Shown one piece after another: positions 33,987-44,876 of a DNA stretch of 64,000 bases (positions are counted from its first letter, which is position 1; each line of letters opens with the position of its first letter). Source of the DNA: Drosophila miranda (lineage: Eukaryota > Arthropoda > Insecta > Diptera > Drosophilidae). The DNA is taken from positions 3,968,001-4,032,000 of the forward strand of contig NW_022881603.1 of the NCBI RefSeq assembly GCF_003369915.1, read 5' to 3'. Position numbers and translations under genes: made by a program. The notes under the pieces are model-generated. The model saw only the letters and a list, made by a program, of their open reading frames with translations, searched no databases and was not told where the DNA came from.

Positions 33987-34780
33987 AAAAGGCCAAGAAG
34001 GTTCGGCACGAGTGGTATATGCGCAATATTTTGTGCAAACATGCCCAAGGGGGTGGTCTAGTCAGACGTGAGGGAGACGCGAGGAGTGTCCGAGGGTGGA
34101 CAAATATGCAATGTCAGTTACAGCTGCCCCATTTGGTTGCTCATACGCAGCGTTGCACATAAATCAAAGGGGCAGTAAGGCCTTTTGGGCATTGCCTGCA
34201 CTGCCAGAAAATCTGTGAATATATTTCAGAGACTGCTCTTCCCTGGATAATGGGAAGACTTTCGCCCGGTGTTCTCTATCAACATCCGAATCACAATTTA
34301 TTATAAATTAAAATGCTAAACAGGGCCAATGAGCAAATTTAATTATAAAATTTTAGAGCAGATCTTAGTCCAACCCAAAACGTCCAACTTAGTCAAAGTG
34401 AAAAGTCCTGGCCAAAGCTTAGACTGTGGCCAGTTTGTTAACCCCATAAACCACACGATGACATTAATTACGGGCCCCAGACAGGACGAAGGACTGCCGT
34501 TGAGAGTGGACGTGCCTGGCCACAGCATAGAAAACAATCAAGAGGGGGCGACGCCGACCGGACCGGATCCCTCTTTGTATAATATTAATATCAAGTAATT
34601 AACAGCAGCGGCAAGTTCCATGTGGATGTGATTTAAACCAGGCGAGGAGACCCAGCAGCTCCTCCTGTCACAACTCCACTCCACCGTACTCCAACAAGGC
34701 GGCACTCAATTGTGTGGGCGTGTCAATATTATTGGCTTTGCCACATTCCCATTGCCACATCCCCCATATACCCACTCGTT
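33987..34780. other. Unassigned DNA, probably single-copy
   Basis: No motif, repeat or convincing gene. An 89-codon ORF (34329-34598) starting MSKFNYKILEQ has no features I recognise and is likely chance. Confidence 0.5.
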
Positions 34781-35282
34781 TGTAGTATGCTCATATTAAA
34801 TTAAATATAATATACACTTTCACGTAAGTATTCATTATTTCGAATACCCACTGTACCGACGGTACTTAAAGAATACACACTGTAACACTTTGTTTCAGTG
34901 TTTACGTAACAATAAAGTCCCAGACATTCTGGGTGATCGTATTACGATTCACTCAAGAATGCCTCGAGCGACCCAAGTGCAGCGTCAGCATGTTCCCATG
35001 ACTTGACGGCACTAATATACATGCATACACACATATATCTTCCCTCGCGCTCTCGCTGCCAACAGCGCTGAGCATACTCACACATATACATACTAACATA
35101 TAAGAGATAAGAACACATAGCTCTGCCGCTCCGATGCCGGCGTCACTGGCAGCGCAGCTCCGCGGCTTTTGGCTTACAAAAGCCCAAAACACAATTGTAA
35201 AATTCAGAAGATAAAACCCAATAAAACAGATCGGAGGGTTGACCCCCAAAAGATCCAAGAAAAGGATTGTACGTCGTTTACA
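34781..35282 (+). repeat. 5' LTR, 412/blood-like
   Basis: 502 bp, TGTAGTATGCTC...GTTTACA. The start resembles 412/blood LTRs, and the length fits the 412 group. An AATAAAG lies at about 34909. Confidence 0.7.
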
Positions 35283-35300
35283 TGGCGACCGTGACAGGAT
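35283..35300 (+). other. Primer binding site, tRNA-Arg type
   Basis: TGGCGACCGTGACAGGAT immediately after the LTR. It matches the complement of the tRNA-Arg 3' end (TGGCGACCGTGACAGGAC) at 17 of 18 bases, the site used by the mdg1/412 group. Confidence 0.85.
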
Positions 35301-36180
35301 CGATATACGTCCTACGCAATGGATCGATCTAAGGATAGCAAAAAAAAAAAAAAATTTCTAAAAAAGTGTTAAAAATAATAGAGACAAAGAATGGTCGACA
35401 TCAAAAAAAAAAAAATAATACTATGTCATTTTGTTTTAAAAATCGGACACAGTCAAAAGAAAATTGATGAATTGGAAAAACTATTGAAATAGTGTGGTCC
35501 CCAGTGCCAGTGCCAAGGAAAACCCACAGCAGAAAGCCAAACCAGCCGTTTCGCCAGACCCATGCACGACTGACGACGATATTACGCACAAACCCATGTT
35601 GGATTATAATTTATACCCTTAAATTTGGGGACTACAATGCGGCCAGAAATATATAATACCCAAGAAGATTTAACAGCCCGCGCTACAAAGAGCGTACACG
35701 CAACATAAAACCTGTGCGAAGACCAGCACCGGCCCCACCAGACCGAGCAAGGGCCAATAATATAAGTGCGAGTGGCATAGGACCGCCCCTTGCACCGTCG
35801 ATGGACAGTAACACGAAAACACCAGCAGCATAAAATGCACAAGACTTCGCCGACGCTGCTCCAACCGAGCAAAGGGACGCACTCAGCCTACAAGAGGCCT
35901 TAGAAGTGTATCCAAACGATGGACCACGCCCACTCACAATAGCTGAGTACAGGGCAAGACGAGAAAAAAGGCCAAGGAAGAAAACAAAGAGGGGCGGCCG
36001 GATCAAACGGCTGCTTCAACAACGACATCTGGAGCGGGACCTGGAAAAAACCTATAAAAATGAAGAGGACCGACAACGCTGCCAAGAGCGCAAAGGAAAT
36101 TAATAAACAACTTCGCCAATAAAAGAGCGAAGTAACGCAAATGAGCTGCAGAAATGCCATGCCTCATATTGCCAATAATT

Positions 36181-36367
36181 ATAATTTTCTAACTCAAGTT
36201 GAAGCACCCTTAAAGTGCAACTTGAAAGTACTAACCTCTGTTAGGCTATTACTAAAACCATGTGATCGATGTTGTATTATATAATGAAAAACCTGTAAAT
36301 CGATCACATGTCCCTTAACATTTTTTTCCTTCCTTCATTTTGGTCAAATATTAAAAAAAAAATATGT
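36181..36367. other. Short stretch with a 12-bp inverted repeat
   Basis: CATGTGATCGAT at 36259-36270 and ATCGATCACATG at 36299-36310 form perfect arms with a 28-base spacer. May be part of the 412-like element's remains or host DNA. Confidence 0.5.
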
Positions 36368-37064
36368 AGTTATATATGCGACACTTCAATTTAAGTTTTA
36401 AAAAAAGGTTTTATTCTTTCACTTAAACTTAGCGTACATTGGTTAGTTATTTCCCCGACGATGACTGAGGTCTAATGTCTTGAACGGAATTAACTTTGGT
36501 TGAATTCTCCGACGGTGTCGCGATTGACGTTTGTCTTGAACAGAACTGAGTTGGCTTCTTAGATGCAGACTATTTATATTATGATGCTCGGTTTGGGATT
36601 CGGATTTGGATTCGGAGGCGTTGGCTTCGACTTCGGCTTCGGAGATGGAGTACGTGACTCGATCGATATGTGGGAAAGGCGGCTTTTGATGAAAGGCTTC
36701 CGCTGCGTATGATCGGTGTTGCATTACTTGGGGGTGGCTGAGAATAGGGCCTCTGATTGGGCAGCTAGGATGGTGTGATTCTTGAGAATCGATTAGTAAT
36801 TGATCTCTGAAGAGTGGCGTGATTCTGGTGCGGCTGGATTCTAGTGCGGCTGGATTCTAGTGCGGCATCTATTGTTTTATGTTCAACTTCCAGTTTAGGG
36901 TGTTTGTTTACATTGCCTGCAATCGGCTACTCGTGGTCCATTTCGAGCGTGAGATTGTTTATGAGGGTTCGAAGCTGAGGGTGTCGTATTGTTTATAGTA
37001 TTGTGGGTGTAGGGTAATAGACATAGACAAGGGTATGCGGAGCATGGACTATAGATATGTCACT
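36368..37064 (-). repeat. 3' LTR of the errantivirus-like element
   Basis: 697 bp. Element-sense start AGTGACATATC follows the polypurine tract. Differs from the other LTR at about 13 positions. Confidence 0.9.
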
Positions 37065-37091
37065 CCCCCATTGTTAGATTTAAGCCTGTCC

Positions 37092-38460
37092 TCAGGCGAT
37101 TATCCTTGGATATAGTTCAGGTGCGTCTAAAACTGTGCCTGCTGGGGATTCTTCGTCTTCGTCTAAGGGTGTTTCTATGTGCGGGTCGGTTTTAGGCTTA
37201 TTGCTTTTACTTAGATTAAACAAATTGTAGCTTAATCCTATTATGATTATGACAAATAGTAGTATTAAGCTTACATGTAATACATTATTTAATCGCGTAT
37301 TTTCTATAACGATTTCTTTGGTTTGCGAATAAGACAATGGTTTAATTTTTGTTACGTTATTGTTGATGTAGATGGTTTGTGCAAATTCTGGTATGGAGTA
37401 TTCTGGTATTCTGGTATTAAGAATTCGTTTAACTGTACACTGCAATTATGTATTTTTATACCCGATACTCAAAATGAGTATTGGAGTATATTAGATTTGT
37501 GGTAAAAGTGGATGTGTGTAACGTCCAGAAGGAATCGTTTCCGACCCCATAAAGTATATATATTCTTGATCAGCATCAATAGCCGAGTCGATTGAGCCCT
37601 GTCTGTCTGTCCGTCTGTCCGTCTGTCCGTCCGTCCGTCCGTCCGTCCGTCCGTCCCCTTCAGCGCCTAGTGCTCAAAGACTATAAGAGCTAGAGCAACG
37701 ATGTTTTGGATCCAGACTTCTGTGATATGTCACTGCTACAAAAATTATTCAAAACTTTGCCCCGCCCACTTCCGCCCCCACAAAGGACGAAAATCCTTTA
37801 AATAAATTTAAATATTAATATCTCTAGTTGCTTATTTCTATCATTATCCTTGTTTAATTTATTGACAACTTCTATGCCAGAATTTACTGCTTGAATTACT
37901 AAGTTTAATTCGTTAGCTTGAACACTGTGGCTAGCCAGATTGTTTATTTTCCCTTCTAATTCGACTTTATCATCTTGATCTAATGTTCCAAATAGATATT
38001 TATATACTGTGCCTACTGCATTTATAAGGCCTCTTTTGTTTCTTTTGGCTATTTTGATGCCGTTGAATTCACGTTGCAATTTCTCGATTAAATATTGAAC
38101 TTGGATTACGTTATTAAATTGGGTTGCCTGTTCTAGTAAACTCTGATATGTTTCATCTGTTCTTGTTATATTAATTGTTAGATAATGGTATTCATAATTA
38201 ATGGGTATGTTAATGGTATTTGTTTTGAATATGAGATATCCATTCCTTGAGTTGATGGGATCTATCTCTATATTCTGTCCGGAAGACTGTAGGACGGTGA
38301 ACATTAGTAAGATTATAATCTTAATCATGTTGTAGCTCCGGATTCCCAGTACTCTCTTCGGGTACTCTGCAATTATCGTATTTACTTTTATTAGATTTTT
38401 TCTTTCTTTTGAATTTCGTTTTATAGTGGGTGATTTTCCTCCCTCTATTTTTCTCTTCAA
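37092..38460 (-). pseudogene. Envelope gene of the errantivirus-like element, interrupted by a DINE
   Basis: The N-terminal part (38460-37798) carries a signal-peptide-like segment (IIILLMFTVLQSSG, after the Met at about 38328), a furin-type site RNKR followed by a Gly-rich hydrophobic stretch, the arrangement of the baculovirus F/errantivirus fusion proteins, and a helical region. The DINE at 37457-37797 then intervenes. The C-terminal part (37445-37092, 117 codons) holds the membrane anchor (VSLILLFVIIIIGLSYNLF) and an acidic tail. The two parts sum to about 320 residues, short of the roughly 480 usual for the family, so the insertion probably came with a deletion. Not functional. Confidence 0.85.
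37457..37797 (+). mobile_element. DINE 5' half inserted in env
   Basis: TATACCCGATACTC start, conserved block, GTCC/GTCT microsatellite (37600-37657), ending in CCCCCACAAAGGACGAAAATC. The hairpin end is missing. Confidence 0.9.
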
Positions 38461-41077
38461 AGTGCTTTTCGTCTACCTGCCTAATTTCCCCTGTTCTTTT
38501 GAACGGGTTGGTTGTTTTTGTTTTAACTAGGGGTGCATTCTTGTAGCGTGTGTTTACTTCAAAGTCGATTCTATCGTTATTCAAATGATTGATCTTCCTA
38601 ACTTTATTCACTTGGGTGTTATAATCTGGCAGTCCGGCGTACAGGAAGATATCGGCTGGGGATCTTTTTGTAGTATTATGAACCGTTTTATGGTTATAAG
38701 TGTATAGAATTAACTCGAATTTTGTGAGCTTGTTTTCTATGTTATCCTCACTTGAAATGATTCTTAATTTTTCATTGATCGTTTTATGTAGTCGTTCTAC
38801 ATCAGAAACTCCGTTTTTACTGGTAGTGATTTCGATTTTCACATTTTCCGCATTCAACCATGCTTGCAATGCTGCGCACATAAAGGCTGAATCTTTGTCG
38901 GCTTTAATTCCCTGTGGCTTGCCCATTTCGTTAAAGACTTTTATGATGGCTCTCTTGGTTTCTAACCAGTCACGACTCTTAACTTCTATAAGGGTAGCGA
39001 ATTTAGAATATACATCAATGCATGATAGGAATTGTTGATTGCCTACCAAATAGAAATCCATGACATACTTTTCTCTGATATTTTATATTTCAGGGGTGAT
39101 TTCGAAGGTTAGATTGGTGTCACGATGCTCTGTTTTAGCAACGTTGCACGTAGGACATTCATTGATAATATTTTGGATTAACTCTTGATAATCGGGGTAG
39201 TAGAATTTTCTTTTAAACCAATTAGTGGTCTTTTCGATACCTGGGTGAAGTAGCTCTTTATGATTCTTCAATATTTGTTCTTTGAAGTCGGAGTAGTTCG
39301 GAATATTTATGAGTTTGGTACTGGATTTAATCAGTTTAGTGAAGTGATTTGGACTGATTATCTCCAGGAATGCCCTTTGGAACAGTGGGAAGTCTACTTC
39401 GTTATGGAAATATAGTGTACTCTTTTTGGTACACACATATTCCTTTATTATATCTTTTGCTAATGATTCTGTCATTTAGGTATATGTGATTTTTATCAGT
39501 ATCTTGTGGAAATAGTGGGATGTTTCTACCTTATCCTCATTACCTTTAATCAGTTCTATTTGCCTATTATAGTAATTGATTGGTCTCTCTGTAAGTGGCA
39601 TATAATTTGTATTATCTTCTTGCGCGCTATGGACCGTTGCACAATCACTATTAATGGTTTCCCCGAGTAGGTTTTCGTTAATCTTTACTCTTGATAGCGC
39701 ATCGGCTACATGGTTCTCCTTTCCGGGTAAATATTTTATTTTGAAGTCAAATTCGTTTAATTTGATCTTCCATCGTTGTAGCTTCATATCTGGTTCCTTG
39801 AGGTTATTCAACCAAATCAAGGGTTTGTGATCACTCAATATCTCAAACGTTCTACCAAACAGGTATGATCTGAAATACTTAGTTGCCCAAACTATAGCTA
39901 GTAATTCCTTTTCTATTGCTGAATAATTGATTTCGTGTTCGTTTAAGGTTCTACTTGCATAGCAGATTGGTTTGTGGTCTTGCGACAACACTGCTCCTAA
40001 TGCAATGTTACTTGCATCGGTTGTTACCGTGAACATTCTGTTGAAATCTGGGAATGCGAGGATGGGGTCTGAGGTGATAAGTACTTTAAATTTTTCGAAG
40101 GCCTCGACGTATTTTTCCTCTGTTGGGTCTATGACTGCTCGTTTCTTTAATTTGAGTGTCATAGGTTTCGCTATATTAGCGAAGTTGGGAATGAATTTCC
40201 TATAGAATCCACATAAACCTATGAATGATTTTATTTTTGTGGTTTTATTGGGTATTGGGAAGTTTATTATGGCAGATATTTTCTTTGGATTAGGAACTAT
40301 GCCGTTAGTTGTTACTACATGGCCTAGGAATTCCGTTTCTTTCTTCAGGAATTCACACTTATCCATTTGTAGCTTTAAGTTGGCGTCTCTCAACTTTCCA
40401 AATACTCTCCTTAGTGACAACAGGTGTTCTTCCAATGAAGTGGAAAATATAATGATGTCGTCTAAGTATACGAGGCAATCTTTGAAGATTAACTCTTCTA
40501 GCAGATTGTTCATACATCTTTGGAAGGTAGCGGGGGCAGTGGTTAGCGCAAAGGGCATACGAGTGAACTCGTAATGACCATGCTTCGTGGAGAAAGCTGT
40601 TTTTGGGATTGAGCTAGGTTCCATAGGAATATGATGGAATCCCTTAGCTAAATCGATTGTTGTGAAATATTGGCACGTACCTAGTTTATCTAGTATTTCG
40701 TCCATTCTGGGTGTAGGAAATTTATCCTTGATTGTCACCTCGTTAAGACTTCTATAATCTGCTACCATACGATATTTCTGCTTTCCTGAAGCATCTATTT
40801 TCTTTGGTATCATAGCGATGGGTGCACAATAGGGAGAATTCGACTTACGAATGATTCCCTGTCTAATCATATCTTTGATTTGTTGAGTCACTTCTTGATC
40901 ATGTATTTGAGCATATTTATATGGTCGACGATATACAGGATCTTCGTGATGGGTTTTAATTTCGTGCTTTATAGTACTAGTGAAGGTCAAAATGTCACCT
41001 TCTTTATACTGCACGTCCTTAAATTCATAGAGAACTTTCTTTAGTTTCTCCTTTTCTTCGTCATTTAAATGTTCCAA
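38321..41077 (-). pseudogene. Pol (RT, RNase H, integrase) of the errantivirus-like element with two in-frame stops
   Basis: One reading frame from 41077 to 38321 interrupted only by TAA at 39476-39478 and TAA at 39083-39085. First segment (533 codons): RT ([15 protein letters not shown] near 40460) and RNase H ([24 protein letters not shown]). Second (130 codons): integrase zinc finger (HPGIEKTTNWFKRKF to CPTC). Third: integrase core with D-D-E (CIDVYSKF, KADKDSAF, SDVERLHK) and a basic C-terminus overlapping the start of env, the usual pol-env arrangement. The protease region upstream (41080-41480) is fragmentary and I do not find its DTG/DSG. Confidence 0.88.
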
Positions 41078-41480
41078 CCTTAGCTGGTTGCATTCCCTTA
41101 ATTCATTCTCTAATGCGGAAGCGAAGTATTGCTCTACTTCAGGAGATGGGTCAAGGCACTTAGGTGTAGTTATATCTTCCTTTGAAGATGGCTTAACACC
41201 TTTGTGTGCGGATCTCCACTTTGGATGATTGGGTATGACCTTTCTCCTAACGTTACCGTTTCATTTCGATAATCGATGACGGCTTTGCTGGCCATCAAAT
41301 ATTCTCTGCCTAAGAGTATGTCAAAATTTTCAGAAAAATTATGAACATAAAATTTTTGTTTTGTCGGACAGTTTTTGGTTGCATTACGTGTAATGCTCTG
41401 AGTCAGACGGACGGGTCCATTGATGGTATGGACGGTGAGGTTGTCGCTATCGACTTTGGAATCTGTATAGTTTTCTTTTA

Positions 41481-42188
41481 TTATATTGATCCATGATTAT
41501 TTCTGGAAGTACTTGGGTTTTGATTGTTATAATCGTTACTACTATAGCGAGGGTAATAAGTTCCAACATTCCTACGATTGTTATTTCCGTTTCTTGAGTG
41601 TTCGTGATTCTTGTTATCAGTTACGAAATTTTCGTAGATTCCTAACTCTTGAGCTGATTTTTCTAGATTAGCCATAGTAGAAATGTCTTTCTTTGCTAAA
41701 ATGATGAACAGTTTATTGGGTAGAGCATCTTCTATGGTATGTCTAGTGGCATTTGCCAGAGCGTTTTTAAAGATTATCTTATTTTCTGGGCTAGTCTCCA
41801 GATTTAGTTTACTTACTATAACATTTGACTTAATTTCTAGTTACTCTACGAACTTCCGAATATTCCCATTGAATTTGGTGTCGTGTAATTGTTGTAGCAG
41901 CGTTTCGTTTGGAGTGTGGTTGTTGAATTTGCTGATTAGGGCTGCTTTTAGATCGGTCCAGGTGTTGGGTTGAAGGCTTTGTGATAAAAGTTGTGCTCGT
42001 CCGCACAGTTTACCCTCAGTGGCTCCGTACATGATGCTTTGTTGCCGGATATCTTCTGTTGGGTACAATTCGGAGATGTACTCAATCCTGCTTATGAACG
42101 AGCTTAGGCGTTCTTGGCATCCGTCGTATGGTGGAATTTGCCTGATTGACTTCAAGGCTTGGTTCAGGTGTATTTCTGTTAGCGGCAT
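41481..42188 (-). pseudogene. Gag of the errantivirus-like element, one in-frame stop
   Basis: ATG at 42188 (MPLTEIHLNQALKSIRQIPPY). The frame runs to 41481 with one TAA at 41841-41843. Capsid-like features (YDGCQERLSSFISRIEYI, TWTDLKAALISKFNN) and an Asn/Arg-rich C-terminus without a CCHC knuckle, as is normal for errantivirus Gag. Confidence 0.8.
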
Positions 42189-42372
42189 GTTGATTTCTTT
42201 TTATTTATTTATTTTTTCCTAATATTAATTGAGTTCAATCGTGTGTAGATTCTTTGGCGGATCTCTTTAGTATTAGCGTTACTTTTTCTCTGATCACTGT
42301 AGGTTATTACGCACTGTAACTGTCACTACGCCAATTGATCGTCTTAAAAAAAGGGATTCACTTTTAACTGAG

Positions 42373-42390
42373 ATCCTACCGACTGCGCCA
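42373..42390 (-). other. Primer binding site, tRNA-Ser type
   Basis: Minus strand TGGCGCAGTCGGTAGGAT at the inner edge of the right LTR, an exact complement of the tRNA-Ser 3' end as I recall it. Used by 17.6 and 297. Confidence 0.88.
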
Positions 42391-43086
42391 GTTAAATATG
42401 CGACACTTCAATTTAAGTTTAAAAAAAAGGTTTTATTCTTTCACTTAAACTTAGCGTACATTGGTTAGTTATTTCCCCGACGATGACTGAGGTCTGATGT
42501 CTTGAACGGAATTAACTTTGGTTGAATTCTCCGACGGTGTCGCGATTGACGTTTGTCTTGAACAGAACTGAGTTGGCGTCTTAGATGCAGACTATTTATA
42601 TTATGATGCTCGGTTTGGGATTCGGATTTGGATTCGGAGGCGTTGGCTTCGACTTCGGCTTCGGAGATGGAGTACGTGACTCGTTCGATATGTGGGAAAG
42701 GCGGCTTTTGATGAAAGGCTTCCGCTGCGTATGATCGGTGTTGCATTACTTGGGGGTGGCTGAGAATAGGGCCTCTGATTGGTCAGCTAGGATGGTGTGA
42801 TTCTTGAGAATCGATTAGTAATTGATCTCTGAAGAGTGGCGTGATTCTGGTGCGGCTGGTTTCTAGTGCGGCTGGATTCTAGTGCGGCATCTATTGTTTT
42901 ATGTTCAACTTCCAGTTTAGGGTGTTTGTTTACATTGCCTGCAATCGGCCACGCGTGGTCCATTTCGAGCGTGAGATTGTTTATGAGGGTTCAAATCTGA
43001 GGGTTTCGTATTGTTTATAGTATTGTGGGTGTAGGGTAATAGACATAGACAAGGGTATGCGGAGCATGGACTATAGATATGTCACT
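42390..43086 (-). repeat. 5' LTR of the errantivirus-like element
   Basis: 697 bp. Matches 36368-37064. Confidence 0.9.
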
Positions 43087-43099
43087 ATATGTATAAAAA

Positions 43100-44231
43100 A
43101 AACGAGGGGGAACATTGTGAGTTGCTGCGGACACCGCAACTCTACAGTTATACCCGATACTAAGTCAGTATGGCTCTCCTCGGGCAGACGCCGCTAATAT
43201 TAAACGACACGACAAAGAGTGCGTGCGAGAGAGACAGAAAATCAGTCTGAGCGTGACGTCGGGCGCTGCGTAGCCACTGCAAATTGATTTGTTCCTATTG
43301 GCTATAAAAATGATCTGATCCGATCCAGATTCAGCAATCTTATAGATATGGTCATTATCTATGATTCTGCGTTTTTAGTTTTCTCGAATGTGCAATATTG
43401 TGGATGAAACAGATTTTCGTCCTTTGTGTGGGCGGAAGGGGGTGGGGTGAAATTTTGAGATACACGTTTTATAGTAAGATCTAACAGGAGTGCGGAAACC
43501 AAATTTGGTTACTCTAGCCTTAATAGTCTCTGAGATTTTTGAATATCCCCAGATTTTCGTCCTTTGCGGGGGCGGAAGGGGGTGTGGCGAAATTTTGAAA
43601 CAAACTCGTCTGGTCCGATATATTAGGAGTGTGGATACCAAATTTGGTTGCTCTAGCTTTTGTAGTCTCTGAGATCTAGGCGCTAATGTTTTACTCTAAG
43701 CAAAGCCGCCTATGCTACGTGTGTGTTAGAGAGAGACAGGGCGAGAAAAAATGAAATTGTTTTCTTGATGCTGGCTATAATAATTATACGATCTGGTTCA
43801 GATTTTGCACTCTAGAAGATATAGTCATCTTCTACGATTCTGCGTTTTTAGTTTTTTCGTATCGTCGAAATTGTGGATGCCACAGATTTTCGCCCTTTGT
43901 GGGGGCGGAAGTAGGCGGGGCAAAGTTTTGAAATATTCTTGTAGCAGTGACATATCACAGAAGTCTGGATCCAAAACATCGTTGCTCTCGCTCTAATAGT
44001 CTTTGAGCACTAGGCGATGAAGTGGACGGACAGACGGACAGACGGACAGACGGACGGACGGACAGACGGACAGACGGACAGACAGACAGGGCTCAATCGA
44101 CTCGGCTATTGATGCTGATCAAGAATATATATACTTTATGGGGTCGGAAACGATTCCTTTTGGACGTTACACACATCCACTTTTACCACAAATCTAATAT
44201 ACCCCAATACCCATTTTGAGTATCGGGTATA
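43100..44231 (-). mobile_element. DINE, full length, diverged
   Basis: AAACGAGGGGGAAC start, stem-loop arms GAGTTGC/GCAACTC, GACG/GACA microsatellite (44023-44090, the longest GAC tract here), end GAGTATCGGGTATA. More diverged internally than the copies at 27444 and 32887. Confidence 0.9.
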
Positions 44232-44353
44232 AAAAAGAAAGGGTATATAGATATGTGTGTTCATGAAAAAGAAAATTTTTTAATAATTTTTTTTATTATT
44301 GAAAAGAATAAACGAATAGCAGATAATTTAAAAAAAACGAGGGGGAACGTTTT

Positions 44354-44377
44354 GAGCCCCGGCAAAGGCCGCGGCTC
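44354..44377 (-). terminator. Helentron 3'-terminal hairpin
   Basis: Ten-base-pair stem with one mismatch and a 4-base loop (AAAG). In Helentrons and Helitrons a 3' hairpin is thought to mark the end of transfer. Followed outward by CGTTCCCCCTCG on the minus strand. Confidence 0.65.
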
Positions 44378-44404
44378 TACTTTATACCCGGTACTCAGTC
44401 AGTA

Positions 44405-44876
44405 TATACGTGAGCTTATGATCTACATACATGTATGTAAGTTATAAAATATATTTTATACGTAAACGCCGCTCGAATTAGCTCCCAATTTAATACATTA
44501 AATTGGTACCCAGGGAACACCACGGGAGGCCATCACGATGCAATGGGGTCACTCTAGCCAAAATATAATCTTGGGGACCTACGAGTCGACTTGAGCTGCT
44601 TTTAAAAGCATTTTTAAGCTCCATATTCCCCAAAAATTAAAAAAAGAATTCCAATCCTTTATAAAAAATATCTTAACTAACAAGAATACCTATATACATA
44701 GAAATTATTAATAATAAACCTATTTCAACCTAAACTTAATTAACAAAATAATAAATAAATAAAAAAGGGTTAACAAAGGTAAAGATTAAAGAATTAATAT
44801 AATTCAGAATACGGCTAAATAATACAAAATATTAAATATTTACACTAATGCCTGATTACCTAAAAAATTTAGTCTT
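44405..44876. other. Helentron 3' untranslated region
   Basis: AT-rich, no ORF. Lies between the endonuclease stop (TAA near 44877) and the terminal hairpin. Confidence 0.5.

Larger units (their letters stand above)
34781..36180 (+). mobile_element. 412/mdg1-type LTR retrotransposon, 5' LTR and leader only
   Basis: The 5' LTR (34781-35282) is followed directly by a tRNA-Arg primer site and about 0.9 kb of internal sequence with A-rich tracts and fragments of a basic ORF (about 35890-36103, including PLTIAEYRARREKR and RKKTKRGG). No pol or 3' LTR. The right edge is vague. Confidence 0.7.
36368..43086 (-). mobile_element. Errantivirus-like element (17.6/297/ZAM group) with env
   Basis: Two 697-bp LTRs (36368-37064 and 42390-43086) with AGT...ACT ends and about 2 percent divergence by eye, flanked by ATATGT on both sides (36362-36367 and 43087-43092). 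The minus strand reads LTR, tRNA-Ser primer site, gag, pol, env, polypurine tract (AACAATGGGGG, 37065-37075), LTR. All three genes are broken, and a DINE fragment interrupts env. Confidence 0.93.

Noticed and set aside
34329..34598. 89-codon ORF in unassigned DNA
   Set aside because: No motif, no neighbour context and a length expected by chance.
35283..35300. tRNA gene fragments at the primer sites (35283, 42373, 9323, 17548, 60390)
   Set aside because: Only 13-18 bases complementary to tRNA 3' ends next to LTRs. These are primer sites, not tRNA genes.
42465..42746. 93-codon ORFs within both LTRs of the errantivirus-like element (also 36443-36724)
   Set aside because: They lie inside LTRs and show no protein motif. 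LTR-borne ORFs are rare and this one lacks support.
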